DNA of 64,000 nucleotides, taken from contig CANKGV010000004.1 of the NCBI GenBank assembly GCA_947481575.1, positions 87,193-151,192 of the forward strand, given 5' to 3'. A program made the translations under genes and the position numbers. A model generated the notes under the pieces. The model made no database searches, was not told the DNA's origin, and saw nothing but the letters and a program-made list of their open reading frames with translations. Origin of the DNA: Alphaproteobacteria bacterium. Its GTDB lineage: Bacteria; Pseudomonadota; Alphaproteobacteria; UBA2966; CAIVPW01. Positions 51,388-60,565 of the stretch are shown piece by piece (position 1 is the stretch's first letter; each line of letters opens with the position of its first letter).

Positions 51388-52323
51388 TTAGCGTGTGCTG
51401 ATCAGCACGACCCCCACCCCAATCAGCACAATGCCAGCCAGGATTGGCGGGGTTAGCCGTTCCTTGAACAGCCGCCGCGACAGGGCCAGGGCAAACAGAA
51501 TTTCGATTGCCCCGAGGGTCCGCACCCTTGCCACCGGCTCCATCGCCATCGCCGTGAACCAGCCGGCCGAAGCGGTCGCCCCCATCAGCCCCGCGGTCAG
51601 CGACACGCGCCACGCGGCAAAGGATCCGGCCACCACCTGCGGATTCCGCGCCAACAGCCATGAGCCGAGCACCACGGTCTGCAATGCCTGCGCGCCCACC
51701 AGTGCCAACGCCGCCGCCACCGGCAGCGGCACGCCGTCCAAGCTCAGCGCCGCGCCGCGGAAGCCGACCGCCGCCAGCCCATAGGCGCAGCCCGAGGCCA
51801 ATCCAAGCAGCGCCGCGCCGTCACCGAACCCGGCCGCGATGCCGCGCAGGCCACCGGCCTCCGCTCGCATCGACACCAGTACGACCCCCACAGTCGCGCA
51901 CAGAATTGCGCCCACCGTCACCAACGTGAGCGGGTCGCCCAGGAATAGCAGGCCGAACACCGCCACCTGCACCAGTTCGGTGTTGGAATAGACGATGCCG
52001 ACGGCGAACGACCGCTGCGCCATGACCTTGAGGAGCAGTGCGGTGCCGGCGATCTGCGTGATGCTGCCCAGCGTCAGCCATGCGGCGAAGGCGAGCAGGT
52101 TGCCGCCGGGCCATCCGCTGCCGGTCCAAACGAGCACCACCGCCGCCCATGCGCACGTAAACGGGAGGCCATACAGGAAGCGCACCAACGTCGCGCCGAG
52201 TGTGCCGAGCGACTGGATCAAGCTGCGCTGGGCGGCGTTGCGTAGGGTCTGCGCGAACGCGGCGCCGATGGTGATCGGCACCCAAATCCAGGGAGCGACC
52301 TGTGTGGCGGCGGCAATCGACAT
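51388..52323 (-). CDS. EamA/DMT-family membrane transporter
   Basis: The protein of about 311 residues has roughly ten membrane segments in two halves, as in the drug/metabolite transporter superfamily, with a second-half motif [29 protein letters not shown] split over its last helices. The substrate cannot be told from sequence. The ATG at 52323 follows CCGGAGCC; an ATG at 52338 would add five residues. It lies upstream of gltX in the same orientation and divergent from comEC. Confidence 0.85.
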   Translation of the reverse strand: MSIAAATQVAPWIWVPITIGAAFAQTLRNAAQRSLIQSLGTLGATLVRFLYGLPFTCAWAAVVLVWTGSGWPGGNLLAFAAWLTLGSITQIAGTALLLKVMAQRSFAVGIVYSNTELVQVAVFGLLFLGDPLTLVTVGAILCATVGVVLVSMRAEAGGLRGIAAGFGDGAALLGLASGCAYGLAAVGFRGAALSLDGVPLPVAAALALVGAQALQTVVLGSWLLARNPQVVAGSFAAWRVSLTAGLMGATASAGWFTAMAMEPVARVRTLGAIEILFALALSRRLFKERLTPPILAGIVLIGVGVVLISTR

Positions 52324-52464
52324 GGCGGCTCCGGCCATTCCAGCGGCGCGAAACCTTCATGTAGCACGGCCGCTCTACCGTGTAAGTATTTGATACAGCG
52401 TAAGGTTGGGATGTGGCTCGGCTCCTGCCGCGATTCCTTGCTAGGCTGTTGCCCGGTTGGGCCC

Positions 52465-54588
52465 ATGACCGAATTCGCACTCCCCCGTACACCGCCGTTT
52501 CGCGCATTGCTTTGGTTCAGCCGAGCGACCGCTGCCCTTGGCCGCAGCGTGGGTGCGGAGCGCGACCGGTGGGTCCTGTGGCTGCCGGTCGCCATCGGAG
52601 CGGGCGTGGCGTCGTACTTCGCGCTTCCGGTTGAACCGCCGCTGTGGGCGGGGGCGTCGATTTTGGTGCTGGTGGCGGCCGTGGGCCTGCGGGCAAGGGG
52701 TGCCGCGGTCGTATGCGCCGTCGCCTTCAGTGCCGGCGCTCTCGGCTTCAGCGCGGCCCAGGTGCGTACGGCGCTGGTGACGGCCCCCGTGTTGGCGCGC
52801 GAGATCGGGCCCGTCGCCGTCACTGGCCGGGCGGTTGAGGTTGAGCTGCGCCCGGCGGACCGCCGCATCACGCTCGATCACCTGACGATCGCGACCGTCG
52901 CCGCGGCCGATACGCCCGCCCGCGTCCGCGTGACCGTGCGGGCGCGCGGCGGCGATACGGTGGTGCCCGGAGACCAAATCCAACTGCGCGCGGTGCTTAC
53001 CCCGCCGCCGCGCCCCGCGGCGCCGGGCGGATTCGATTTCTCGCGCCAAGCGTGGTTCGAACGCCTTGGCGGCGTGGGCTACGCGGTCAACGCGCCGGTG
53101 TTGACCGCTCCCCATGCCGCCCGGTGGCAAGACGGCCTCTCCGCGCTGCGCCACTCCCTGTCCCTGCGCATCCGGGCCGCCATTCCCGGGCAGGCGGGCG
53201 CCTTGGCGGCGGCGCTGATGACGGGTGACCGGGGCGGCATCGCCGATTCCGAGTGGCAGGCGATGCGCGATTCCGGTTTGGCGCACTTGGTGTCGATCTC
53301 CGGCCTGCACTTCGGCTTGGTCGCGGCGATCCTGTTCTTCGTGGTGCGGGCGGTGTTGGCGGCGATCGAGCCCGTCGCATTGAGCTTTCCGGTGAAGAAG
53401 TGGGCGGCCACGGCCGCGCTGGCCGGTTCGTTCGGGTACCTGTTGTTGGCCGGGTTCAACGCGCCGACGGAGCGCTCGTTTCTGATGTTGGCGTTGGTGT
53501 TGCTGGGGGTGCTGCTCGACCGCCGTGCCCTGTCCATGCACGCGGTCGCATGGGCCGCCGCGGCGATCCTGTTGTTCGCACCGGATTTGCTGCTCGGTCC
53601 TTCGTTCCAGATGTCGTTTGCCGCCGTGATCGCGTTGATCGCGTTCTACGAGACCTTCGGCGATCGTCTCGCGGCTTGGCGCCGCCAGTTCGGCGTCGTT
53701 GGCCGTGCCGCGCTGTACGTAGGAGGTGTCGGCCTTACGACGCTCGTCGCCAGCGTGGCCACGACGCCGTTCGCGCTATTCCATTTCGACCGGGTCACCA
53801 CGTTCGGCATCGCCGCCAACCTGATTGCAGTCCCGCTTACGGGCGTGTGGATCATGCCCTTGGCCGTGGCGGCGTTCGCCTTGATGCCGTTCGGACTGGA
53901 GCAGTTGGCGCTGGTGCCGATGGGGTGGGGCACCGCCTGGGTGTTGGATGTGGCCCGTGTGGTGGCCGCGTGGCCGGGCGCCGCCATCAGTCTGCCGGCG
54001 ATGCCGGTGGCGGGGTTGGCACTGATCGGCACCGGCGGGTTGTGGCTCTGCTTGTGGCAGCAGCGGTGGCGGTGGGCGGGCGCCGCGGCTGTCGTCCTAG
54101 GCTTGGCTACCCTCGGCACGGTTCGCGCGCCGGATGTGCTGATCAGCGACGATGGCGGCTACCTTGCGGTACGGGCCGCCGATGGGGGCCTGCGGGCGTC
54201 ATCGACGCGCGCCAACTTCACGGTCGACGAGTGGCTCACTGCCGATGGGCTCACCCGGGCAAAGCCGTGGCCCAAGGCGGGGGCGGTGTCGGACGACGGC
54301 ATGTTGCGCTGCGATGGTGTGGGGTGCACCTATCGCGCCCAGGGGCGCATTGTCGCGCTCGCCCGAAGCCGCGAAGCGTTGGTTCAGGACTGCCGGCACG
54401 CCGACGTAGTGGTCGCTACGGTCTCGGTATTCGTGCCGTGCGCGGCGCCCGTGGTTGTGGACCGCCTCGACCTGTGGCGCGACGGAGCGTTTGCGGTGTG
54501 GCTGGGCGGCGAGACTCCGCGCGCCGTTTCCGTCGATGATCGACGGGGGCGCCGTCCGTGGGTGCTGCCGCGGGGAGACTGGGAATGA
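52465..54588 (+). CDS. comEC: ComEC/Rec2-family competence membrane protein
   Basis: ComEC is thought to carry transforming DNA across the inner membrane. The product of about 707 residues has an N-terminal DUF4131-like region with an OB-like domain, then the competence domain, with GDRGGIADSEWQAMRDSGLAHL and HLVSISGLHFGLVAAIL followed by many membrane segments. The C-terminal soluble part (about the last 150 residues) lies where a metallo-beta-lactamase-like domain is found in Bacillus ComEC, but it has no HxHxDH motif. Its position next to lexA and gltX is standard for the class. The ATG at 52465 is chosen; in-frame starts further upstream are possible. Confidence 0.9.
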   Translation: MTEFALPRTPPFRALLWFSRATAALGRSVGAERDRWVLWLPVAIGAGVASYFALPVEPPLWAGASILVLVAAVGLRARGAAVVCAVAFSAGALGFSAAQVRTALVTAPVLAREIGPVAVTGRAVEVELRPADRRITLDHLTIATVAAADTPARVRVTVRARGGDTVVPGDQIQLRAVLTPPPRPAAPGGFDFSRQAWFERLGGVGYAVNAPVLTAPHAARWQDGLSALRHSLSLRIRAAIPGQAGALAAALMTGDRGGIADSEWQAMRDSGLAHLVSISGLHFGLVAAILFFVVRAVLAAIEPVALSFPVKKWAATAALAGSFGYLLLAGFNAPTERSFLMLALVLLGVLLDRRALSMHAVAWAAAAILLFAPDLLLGPSFQMSFAAVIALIAFYETFGDRLAAWRRQFGVVGRAALYVGGVGLTTLVASVATTPFALFHFDRVTTFGIAANLIAVPLTGVWIMPLAVAAFALMPFGLEQLALVPMGWGTAWVLDVARVVAAWPGAAISLPAMPVAGLALIGTGGLWLCLWQQRWRWAGAAAVVLGLATLGTVRAPDVLISDDGGYLAVRAADGGLRASSTRANFTVDEWLTADGLTRAKPWPKAGAVSDDGMLRCDGVGCTYRAQGRIVALARSREALVQDCRHADVVVATVSVFVPCAAPVVVDRLDLWRDGAFAVWLGGETPRAVSVDDRRGRRPWVLPRGDWE

Positions 54589-54703
54589 TCAAGCGGCACT
54601 CCCGTCTCAGTGATCGCGGCCGTAAGGGCCTAGTAAGGGCGGGGGTGTAGGCTGTGCAACTAGTAGTAGCGAGTTCGTCCGCACACCAACCAGAGTTGCA
54701 GCC

Positions 54704-54934
54704 GTGGCCCGCCCAAACCAAGTCAGCGCACCGACGGTTCCCAGCCCGGCACTCGCGGCGGCACTGCGCGAAATGGACGGCTTGATCGGCACCGCGCGCA
54801 CGGTGGTGGGCCGCCCCAACGTCAGCTTCCACGAAGCGCGGGAGATCTTCCGGTCCCGCGGCAACATGCCCGCGGCCGACCGTCTGCTCGCCTTGCTGCG
54901 TAGCGTTACCGAGTTGAACGCCCTGCGGTCTTAG
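54704..54934 (+). CDS. Small hypothetical protein
   Basis: This frame encodes 76 residues from a GTG at 54704, mostly helical in prediction by eye, with the stretch SFHEAREIFRSRGNMPAADR. No signal peptide, membrane segment or known motif is visible and there is no clear ribosome binding site. It is convergent with lexA and follows comEC by 115 bases. It may be a real small gene, but conservation is not testable here. Confidence 0.45.
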   Translation: MARPNQVSAPTVPSPALAAALREMDGLIGTARTVVGRPNVSFHEAREIFRSRGNMPAADRLLALLRSVTELNALRS

Positions 54935-54957
54935 ACGCTCCCTGCCGGCGCTCGCCG

Positions 54958-55671
54958 CTAGTACTTGCGCATCAACCCGACGAGTCGGCCCTGCACTTGC
55001 ACGCGGTCGGGGCCAAAAATTCGCGTTTCAAACGCGACGTTGGCGGATTCCAAGGCAACCGAGTTGCCCTTGCGGCGCAGGCGCTTGAGAGTCACTTCCT
55101 CGTTGTCGACCAGGGCGACGACGATGGCGCCGTTCTCAGCATTGTCAGTGCGCTCGATGACCACGGTGTCGCCGTCATGGATGCCGGCGCCGATCATCGA
55201 ATCCCCGGACACTTCCAACGCGTAGTGCTCGCCCTTGTCGAGCAGGAACGCGGGCACCGGGATGAAGCTCGACTGATCGCGTAGCGCCTCGATCGGCGTA
55301 CCGGCGGCGATGCGGCCGTACAGCGGGAGTGTTTGAGTATCTTCGGACCCGGACGGTGGCGGTGCCGGTGGCGGCGCCTTGCGGCCGGTAAAGTCGGGCC
55401 GAATGATCGAAGAATGGGCCAGCGTCGGCGCGGACGGCACGTGGGCGGGCGCAGCGGACTCCGGCAGCTTCAGCACTTCCAGGGCACGGGCGCGGTGGGC
55501 GAGGCGGCGGATGAACCCGCGTTCTTCGAGCGCTGTGACCAGCCGGTGGATGCCGGACTTGGAGCGCAGCCCGAGGGCCTCCTTCATTTCGTCGAACGAG
55601 GGGGAAACCCCGTTATCGCTAAGCCGCCGATTGATGAACAGCAAAAGCTCGCGTTGCTTCCGTGTCAGCAT
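54958..55671 (-). CDS. lexA: SOS-response repressor LexA
   Basis: LexA represses DNA-damage genes and cleaves itself when RecA is activated. The 237-residue product has an N-terminal winged-helix domain (1-70), a linker, the cleavage site Ala123-Gly124 and the Ser158/Lys196 dyad (GDSMIGAGI and TLKRL). The ATG at 55671 follows AGGGGGATAGACCC and starts at the first helix of the DNA-binding domain; a longer form starting at 55695 is unlikely. The gene is controlled by its own promoter with LexA boxes. Confidence 0.97.
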   Translation of the reverse strand: MLTRKQRELLLFINRRLSDNGVSPSFDEMKEALGLRSKSGIHRLVTALEERGFIRRLAHRARALEVLKLPESAAPAHVPSAPTLAHSSIIRPDFTGRKAPPPAPPPSGSEDTQTLPLYGRIAAGTPIEALRDQSSFIPVPAFLLDKGEHYALEVSGDSMIGAGIHDGDTVVIERTDNAENGAIVVALVDNEEVTLKRLRRKGNSVALESANVAFETRIFGPDRVQVQGRLVGLMRKY

Positions 55672-55689
55672 CGGGTCTATCCCCCTAAA

Positions 55690-55704
55690 GAACAAAAGCG
55701 AAAC
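55690..55704 (+). promoter_or_regulatory. Second, near-consensus LexA box
   Basis: GAAC-N7-AAAC lies just after the predicted lexA transcription start, one base off the alphaproteobacterial LexA box GAAC-N7-GAAC and in the opposite orientation to the primary box. Confidence 0.5.
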
Positions 55705-55714
55705 AGGCGCCTAC

Positions 55715-55743
55715 GTTCTAGTTTGGTTCTCTAGGGTGGTCAA
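55715..55743 (-). promoter_or_regulatory. lexA promoter with overlapping LexA box
   Basis: On the minus strand TTGACC (55738-55743) and TAGAAC (55715-55720) are spaced by exactly 17 bases. The direct-repeat operator GTTC-N7-GTTC (55715-55729 on the plus strand) covers the -10 and half the spacer, which is the standard autoregulatory design of alphaproteobacterial lexA. Confidence 0.85.
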
Positions 55744-55752
55744 GTGGGGATA

Positions 55753-55781
55753 AACGCGATTCGCTGTCCGCGAATCGCGTT
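55753..55781. terminator. Perfect 12-bp hairpin between two minus-strand genes
   Basis: AACGCGATTCGC (55753-55764) pairs perfectly with GCGAATCGCGTT (55770-55781) around TGTCC. It lies 23 bases downstream of the proline-rich protein gene and upstream of the lexA promoter, so it probably terminates the former and shields lexA. No T-run follows, so other roles remain open. Confidence 0.5.
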
Positions 55782-55804
55782 CCCCGGTCGAAGCCTGGGC
55801 AGTG

Positions 55805-56239
55805 CTAGTCCCGCGCCACGATGTGCCAGAGGCCGTCCGATTCCAGACACGCGGTGCCGTAGAACGGATCGCCATTGGCGTCGATGGTAGCGTCGCCGCG
55901 CCAGGTGCGGCAGGTCCGCTGCGTTTGGCGCTGGGGTTGCGGCACAGTTCGGTATGCCGGCTGTTGCGGCACGACGTAAACGGGGGGCGGGGCGTAATAC
56001 ACGCTCGGCGGAGGCGCGTAATACACGGGCGGCGGTGCGTAATACACCGGAGGGGGGGCGTAGTAGACCGGCGGCGGCGGGTAGTACGCCGCGGGCGGGT
56101 ACATTGGCGCGATGAACGCGAGGCCAACGCTCACGTGGGTGCGCGCTTCGGCGGGATGTCCGATCAGTACCAGGGTCAATGCAGCGATCACTGCCGCAAG
56201 TGCGGCGCGCATCGTGGGCGACAAGGAGAGAACCGGCAT
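55805..56239 (-). CDS. Secreted protein with PPPVYYA repeats
   Basis: The 144-residue product has a signal peptide (1-32), then five copies of PPPVYYA (about 52-88, one copy carrying an inserted Ser), then a short C-terminal domain with CRTWRGDATIDANG and YGTACLESDGLWHIV. The two cysteines and YGTACxxxDGxW pattern resemble the C-terminal part of 17-kDa surface-antigen-type envelope proteins of alphaproteobacteria. The ATG at 56239 follows GGAGG; an upstream ATG at 56290 would put extra residues before the signal peptide. It is probably an outer-membrane or cell-surface protein; the function is unknown. Confidence 0.8.
   Translation of the reverse strand: MPVLSLSPTMRAALAAVIAALTLVLIGHPAEARTHVSVGLAFIAPMYPPAAYYPPPPVYYAPPPVYYAPPPVYYAPPPSVYYAPPPVYVVPQQPAYRTVPQPQRQTQRTCRTWRGDATIDANGDPFYGTACLESDGLWHIVARD
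55992..56090 (-). repeat. 21-base in-frame repeats
   Basis: Four to five units of 21 bases (one of 24) encode PPPVYYA. On the plus strand the conserved core GCGTAATACAC starts at 55992, 56016 and 56037, with a diverged unit GCGTAGTAGAC at 56058. Such arrays can change copy number by slippage. Confidence 0.75.
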
Positions 56240-56310
56240 GGGTGCCTCCACAGGTTGATGTGCTGCAAGAGTGCGCGCCAATTTGGGCAACCCTGAGGCA
56301 AGCGCACGCG

Positions 56311-57525
56311 TCAGAACGCGTCGACGCCCCAGCCGAACGGGATCACGCGGATCACCTCGCCGGCCTTGGCGGCTGGCGCGTTGGGGGGCCGAAGGGCCAA
56401 GCAGTCGGACGCGGCGAGCAGCGCGAGCATGCTGGAATCCTGACGCTCGAACGGCGTCGCAATCAGCGCGCCGTCACTCTGGCGGGTGAGGGTGCTGCGC
56501 AAGTAGTCCTCGCGCCCGTCGTTAGCGCCTAAGTCCCGCCCCAGCACTGCAGTGACCGAGCCGTCGTGCTCGCCGTTACGGCCGAGCAGCGCGGCGATGG
56601 CCGGCCGCAGGAACACGAGGGCGCACACCAGCGCCGAGACGGGATTACCGGGCAGTCCCACCGTAGGCACGGCTCCGAAGGTTCCGAACATCAGCGGCTT
56701 GCCCGGGCGCAGCGCGATCTTCCAGAAGCCGACCGATAGGCCGTTCGGCGTCAGCGCCTTCTGCACTAGGTCGTGGTCGCCCACGGACGCGCCGCCCACC
56801 ACCACGAACAGGTCGGCATCCGCGGCACGCGCGGCCGCCGCCTGGATCGCCGCAACGTCGTCGCGGGCAACGCCGAGGTCTACGGCCTCACCGCCGGCAC
56901 CTTCGACCACGGCCGCCAAGGCCGGGGAGTTCGCATTGACGATGCGGTTGGCGGCGATGGCTGCGCCGACGCCGACGAGTTCTGTGCCGGTGGCCAGGAT
57001 CGCCACCTTGGGCCGCCGCCGCACCATCAGCTCGGCCACGTTCATCGCGGCGGCCAAGCCGATGTCGCGCGCGGTCAGCCGCCGCCCAGCCTGCAGCAAT
57101 ACGTCACCGGTCTTGAAATCCAAACCGGCCGGACGAATGTGACGGCCCTTGGCGGTGGGCTCGCGCACGATCACCTCGTCGCCTACCGCTGTCGTGTTTT
57201 CTTGAATCACAACCGCGTCGGCACCGAGCGGCACCGGCCCGCCGGTAAAGATCCGCACCGCTTGCGCTTCGCCCACGACGCCTGGGTACATGCCGCCGGC
57301 CGGGGCCTCGCCGATCCGCTGCAACTCCACCGGCGCCCGCGCCACGTCTTTGGCCCGCACCGCGTAACCGTCCATCGCCGAGACCGCGACGGGCGGGCTG
57401 GTGGTCCGCGATGCAACGTCCTTGGCAAGCGTACGTCCCAGCGCTTGGCCGAGGGCCACGCGCTCGACACCCACGGGCGTGAGCGCAGCCAAAATGCGCG
57501 CCCGGGCTTCGTCGACCGAGATCAC
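56311..57525 (-). CDS. moeA: Molybdopterin molybdenumtransferase
   Basis: MoeA inserts molybdate into adenylated molybdopterin. The 404-residue product has the domain order of the family, with motifs ATGTELVGVG, VVVGGASVGDHDLVQ and GLPGNPVSALV. The start is a GTG at 57525, 31 bases after the moaC stop and without a clear ribosome binding site. It is the last gene of the trpGDC-moaC-moeA operon. Confidence 0.95.
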   Translation of the reverse strand: MISVDEARARILAALTPVGVERVALGQALGRTLAKDVASRTTSPPVAVSAMDGYAVRAKDVARAPVELQRIGEAPAGGMYPGVVGEAQAVRIFTGGPVPLGADAVVIQENTTAVGDEVIVREPTAKGRHIRPAGLDFKTGDVLLQAGRRLTARDIGLAAAMNVAELMVRRRPKVAILATGTELVGVGAAIAANRIVNANSPALAAVVEGAGGEAVDLGVARDDVAAIQAAAARAADADLFVVVGGASVGDHDLVQKALTPNGLSVGFWKIALRPGKPLMFGTFGAVPTVGLPGNPVSALVCALVFLRPAIAALLGRNGEHDGSVTAVLGRDLGANDGREDYLRSTLTRQSDGALIATPFERQDSSMLALLAASDCLALRPPNAPAAKAGEVIRVIPFGWGVDAF

Positions 57526-57556
57526 GCGGGGGCCATCGAATGAGAAGCGCGCCCGG

Positions 57557-58033
57557 TTAGGGCGCGGTCCAGACGCCGGACTTGCCGCCGGCTTTGTGCA
57601 ACAGGCGGATGTCGCTGATCACCATGCCCCGGTCCACGGCCTTGCACATGTCGTAGATGGTGAGTGCGGCCACCGATGCGGCCGTCAGCGCTTCCATCTC
57701 GACGCCGGTCTTGCCGCTGACCTTGCAGGTCGCCGTGATGTCGATGGCGTTGCGGGCCGGGTCGGGGGTTAGTTCGACCGTCACCTTGGTGATGGCGAGC
57801 GGGTGGCACAGCGGGATCAGGTCCGATGTGCGCTTGGCTGCCATGATTCCGGCGAGGCGGGCGGTCGCGATGGCGTCGCCTTTGGCCACGGTGCCGTCGA
57901 GAATCAGCGCCAGCGTCTCGGGCTTCATGGTCACGGTCGCGGCGGCGGTGGCGGTGCGCTCGGTGATGTCCTTGGCCGAAACGTCGACCATGTGGGCCTG
58001 GCCCTTGTCGTCTAGGTGCGTGAGCTTGCCCAT
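57557..58033 (-). CDS. moaC: Cyclic pyranopterin monophosphate synthase
   Basis: MoaC acts after MoaA in molybdenum cofactor synthesis. The 158-residue product has [14 protein letters not shown] and [15 protein letters not shown], the two conserved catalytic segments. The ATG at 58033 is five bases after the trpC stop. The pairing with trp genes and moeA is a conserved alphaproteobacterial arrangement. Confidence 0.96.
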   Translation of the reverse strand: MGKLTHLDDKGQAHMVDVSAKDITERTATAAATVTMKPETLALILDGTVAKGDAIATARLAGIMAAKRTSDLIPLCHPLAITKVTVELTPDPARNAIDITATCKVSGKTGVEMEALTAASVAALTIYDMCKAVDRGMVISDIRLLHKAGGKSGVWTAP

Positions 58034-58037
58034 CGGT

Positions 58038-58859
58038 CTATGCACCTACGTTGGCGGGGGAACGGGCGATCATCGCGGCCACCGCCGTGGCCACGTCGCC
58101 TTGGCGCATCAACGCCGAGCCGATCAGGAAACGGTGGATGCCGATCCGGCGCATGCGCTCCAGATCGGTGCTGGTCTCCAACCCACTTTCGCAGACCAGC
58201 GGGACACCCTTGGGGGCGAGTGGCGCTAGGCGTTCCGTGTTGGCTAGGTCGATCTTGAGGGTGCGCAGGTCGCGGTTGTTCACACCGACGAGCTTGGCGC
58301 CGAGCTTGGCCGCGCGCGCCATCTCGGGTTCGTCGTGGACTTCCGTGAGCACGTCCATGCCCCACTCGGTGGCGGTGCCGGTCAGCAGGTTTGCCGTCGC
58401 GTCATCCACCGCCGCGAGAATCACCAAGATGCAGTCGGCACCCAGGGCGCGGGCCTCCACGACTTGGTACGGGTCGAGCATGAAGTCCTTGCGGAGGATC
58501 GGCAGATCCACGGCAGCGCGTGCCTCGATCAGGTCGGCGTCGGAGCCGTGGAAGTATGGCTCGTCGGTCAACACCGACAGGCAGGTTGCGCCGCCGCGGG
58601 CGTAAGCCTTGGCGATGGCGGCGGGTTCCACGCCGGTGCGCAGCACGCCCTGGCTGGGGCTCACGCGTTTGATTTCGGCGATCAGGCCGGTGCCTTGGTC
58701 GGCGGCGCGGGCCAGTGCTTTGGCGAATCCCTTTGGCGCCGGTGCGGCCTTCGCGCGCTGCGTGAGAGTCGCCAAGGGCGTTGCCGCCTTGGCCCGTTCG
58801 ATGTGGTGCAGCTTGTCGGCGCAGATGCGCGCCAGAACGCTGGGAATCTCGGCGGTCAC
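58038..58859 (-). CDS. trpC: Indole-3-glycerol phosphate synthase
   Basis: TrpC closes the indole ring in tryptophan synthesis. The 273-residue TIM-barrel product has the family signature [25 protein letters not shown] and a phosphate-binding segment near [15 protein letters not shown]. It is monofunctional (no fused TrpF). The GTG at 58859 overlaps trpD by four bases. Confidence 0.97.
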   Translation of the reverse strand: MTAEIPSVLARICADKLHHIERAKAATPLATLTQRAKAAPAPKGFAKALARAADQGTGLIAEIKRVSPSQGVLRTGVEPAAIAKAYARGGATCLSVLTDEPYFHGSDADLIEARAAVDLPILRKDFMLDPYQVVEARALGADCILVILAAVDDATANLLTGTATEWGMDVLTEVHDEPEMARAAKLGAKLVGVNNRDLRTLKIDLANTERLAPLAPKGVPLVCESGLETSTDLERMRRIGIHRFLIGSALMRQGDVATAVAAMIARSPANVGA

Positions 58860-59887
58860 GCCGGCACCTTAGCGTTGGTCACCGCCACCATGCGCTCCAG
58901 CGCCTGTGAGGCTTTGCCGGAGTCGATGGACTGGGCGGCGAGGGCCGCACCCTTGGCGAGGTCGCTGGCCTTGCCGGCGACGACCAGCGCGGCGGCGGCG
59001 TTGAGCAGGACAACGTCGCGGAAGGGCCCGGGCTCGCCCTTGAGCAACGCGCGCACCGCGGCGGCGTTGGTCGCCGAATCAGCGCCCTTTAGGCCCGCGG
59101 CGGTGCCGCGCGGAACGCCGGCGTCTTCCGGCGTGATCTCGAACGAGCGGAGTTTGCCGTTGATGAGTTCGGTGACGTACGTGGGGCCTGTGGTGGTGAT
59201 TTCGTCCAAGCCATCGGAGCCGTGCACGACCCACGCGCGTTCGGTGCCGAGCTGGTCGAGCACGCGGGCGAGGGGTTCCACCCACTGGCGCGCGAATACG
59301 CCGAGCAGGATGCGCTTGACCCCGGCCGGGTTGGACAATGGGCCAAGCAGGTTGAACACGGTGCGGGTACCCATTTCCACGCGGGTCGGGCCGACGTGCT
59401 TCATCGCGCTGTGGTGGCGCGGGGCGAGCATGAAGCACACGCCGGCTTCATCCAGGGAACGCTGCGTAAGGCTTGGGTCGCATTCGATGGCGACGCCCAG
59501 TGCGGCAAGCACATCGGCGGAGCCGCACTTGGACGACATGGCGCGGTTGCCGTGCTTGGCCACCGGAACGCCGCTGCCGGCCACGACCAAGGCCGTAGCG
59601 GTGGAGACGTTGAGCGAGCCGGACTGGTCGCCGCCGGTGCCGACGATATCCATGGCGCCCGCCGGGGCCTTGATGGGCAAGGCCTTGGCGCGCATCACGG
59701 AGGCGGCGCCGGTGATTTCGTCGGCGGTTTCTCCGCGGATGCGCAAACCCATCAGGAATGCGCCGATCTGCGACGGCGTGGCTTCGCCGGACATCATGAT
59801 GTCGAACGCTTCGCGCGTTTGCTCGAAGCCCAGGGTTTCGCCGTTGGCGACCTTGGCGAGCAGGGGTTTGAGCGAGCGTTCGGCCAT
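58856..59887 (-). CDS. trpD: Anthranilate phosphoribosyltransferase
   Basis: TrpD transfers phosphoribosyl from PRPP to anthranilate. The 343-residue product has the PRPP-binding [19 protein letters not shown] and the anthranilate-site [18 protein letters not shown]. It overlaps trpG by one base and trpC by four. Confidence 0.97.
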   Translation of the reverse strand: MAERSLKPLLAKVANGETLGFEQTREAFDIMMSGEATPSQIGAFLMGLRIRGETADEITGAASVMRAKALPIKAPAGAMDIVGTGGDQSGSLNVSTATALVVAGSGVPVAKHGNRAMSSKCGSADVLAALGVAIECDPSLTQRSLDEAGVCFMLAPRHHSAMKHVGPTRVEMGTRTVFNLLGPLSNPAGVKRILLGVFARQWVEPLARVLDQLGTERAWVVHGSDGLDEITTTGPTYVTELINGKLRSFEITPEDAGVPRGTAAGLKGADSATNAAAVRALLKGEPGPFRDVVLLNAAAALVVAGKASDLAKGAALAAQSIDSGKASQALERMVAVTNAKVPA

Positions 59888-60495
59888 TACGCGGACTTCT
59901 TAAAGGCGGGCATGCGGGACACGGGGATGCCGGCGATCCCCAGGAAATTGGCCAATAGTTCGTGGCCGTATTCGGAAGCGATGCTTTCGGGATGAAACTG
60001 TACCCCGTGGATCGCAAGGGTACGGTGTTGTAGGCCCATGATCAGGCCGTCCGACGTTTCCGCAGTGATTTCAAGGACATCGGGCAAGGTCGCGCGCTCG
60101 ACGATCAGCGAGTGGTACCGCGTGGCCAGGAAATCCTGGGGTAAGCCTTTGAAAATGCCGGTGTTCTTGTGCCGGATGCGGCTCATCTTGCCGTGCATCA
60201 TCAGGGGTGCGCGGATCACCCGGCCGCCGAACACTTGGCCGATGGTCTGGTGGCCAAGGCACACGCCGAGGATCGGCACCTTGCCGGCGGCGGCGCGCAC
60301 CAGATCGAGGCAGATACCGGCTCGGTCGGGGTCGCACGGACCCGGCGACAAGACGATGGCTTTCGGTTGCAGATCAAGGACTTGGGCGGGGGTCGCGGCA
60401 TCGTTGCGCAGCACGTGACTGGCCGCGCCCAGCTCACCGAAACGGTGCACCAGGTTGTAGGTAAAGCTGTCGTAGTTATCGATGATTACGAGCAT
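59887..60495 (-). CDS. trpG: Anthranilate synthase glutamine amidotransferase component
   Basis: TrpG releases ammonia from glutamine for anthranilate synthase. The 202-residue class I amidotransferase has [16 protein letters not shown], the nucleophile Cys79 in [11 protein letters not shown] and the His/Glu pair in [13 protein letters not shown]. It is the first gene of the operon here; trpE, its partner and usual upstream neighbour in the class, is missing at this place and must be elsewhere. Confidence 0.97.
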   Translation of the reverse strand: MLVIIDNYDSFTYNLVHRFGELGAASHVLRNDAATPAQVLDLQPKAIVLSPGPCDPDRAGICLDLVRAAAGKVPILGVCLGHQTIGQVFGGRVIRAPLMMHGKMSRIRHKNTGIFKGLPQDFLATRYHSLIVERATLPDVLEITAETSDGLIMGLQHRTLAIHGVQFHPESIASEYGHELLANFLGIAGIPVSRMPAFKKSA

Positions 60496-60533
60496 TTTTC
60501 AGACCCTACAAACCGCCGCGGCGGGGTGCGCGT

Positions 60534-60547
60534 CAAGTTGCAACTTG
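60534..60547. repeat. Perfect 14-bp palindrome in the trpG-copA intergenic region
   Basis: CAAGTTGCAACTTG is a perfect dyad lying about 20 bases from the copA -35 and about 40 bases upstream of the trpG start. It overlaps a possible minus-strand -35 (TTGACG, 60531-60536). It may be an operator for an unknown regulator. Confidence 0.5.
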
Positions 60548-60565
60548 CCGTAAGGGGGGCGCGGC

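Noticed and set aside
58335..59903. Plus-strand open frame of about 520 codons opposite trpC and trpD
   Set aside because: It spans the junction of two certain genes and has noncoding composition.
60507..60536. Minus-strand promoter TTGACG-N18-TTTGTA for trpG
   Set aside because: The -10 matches only two of six consensus positions, so it is kept only as context of the palindrome.
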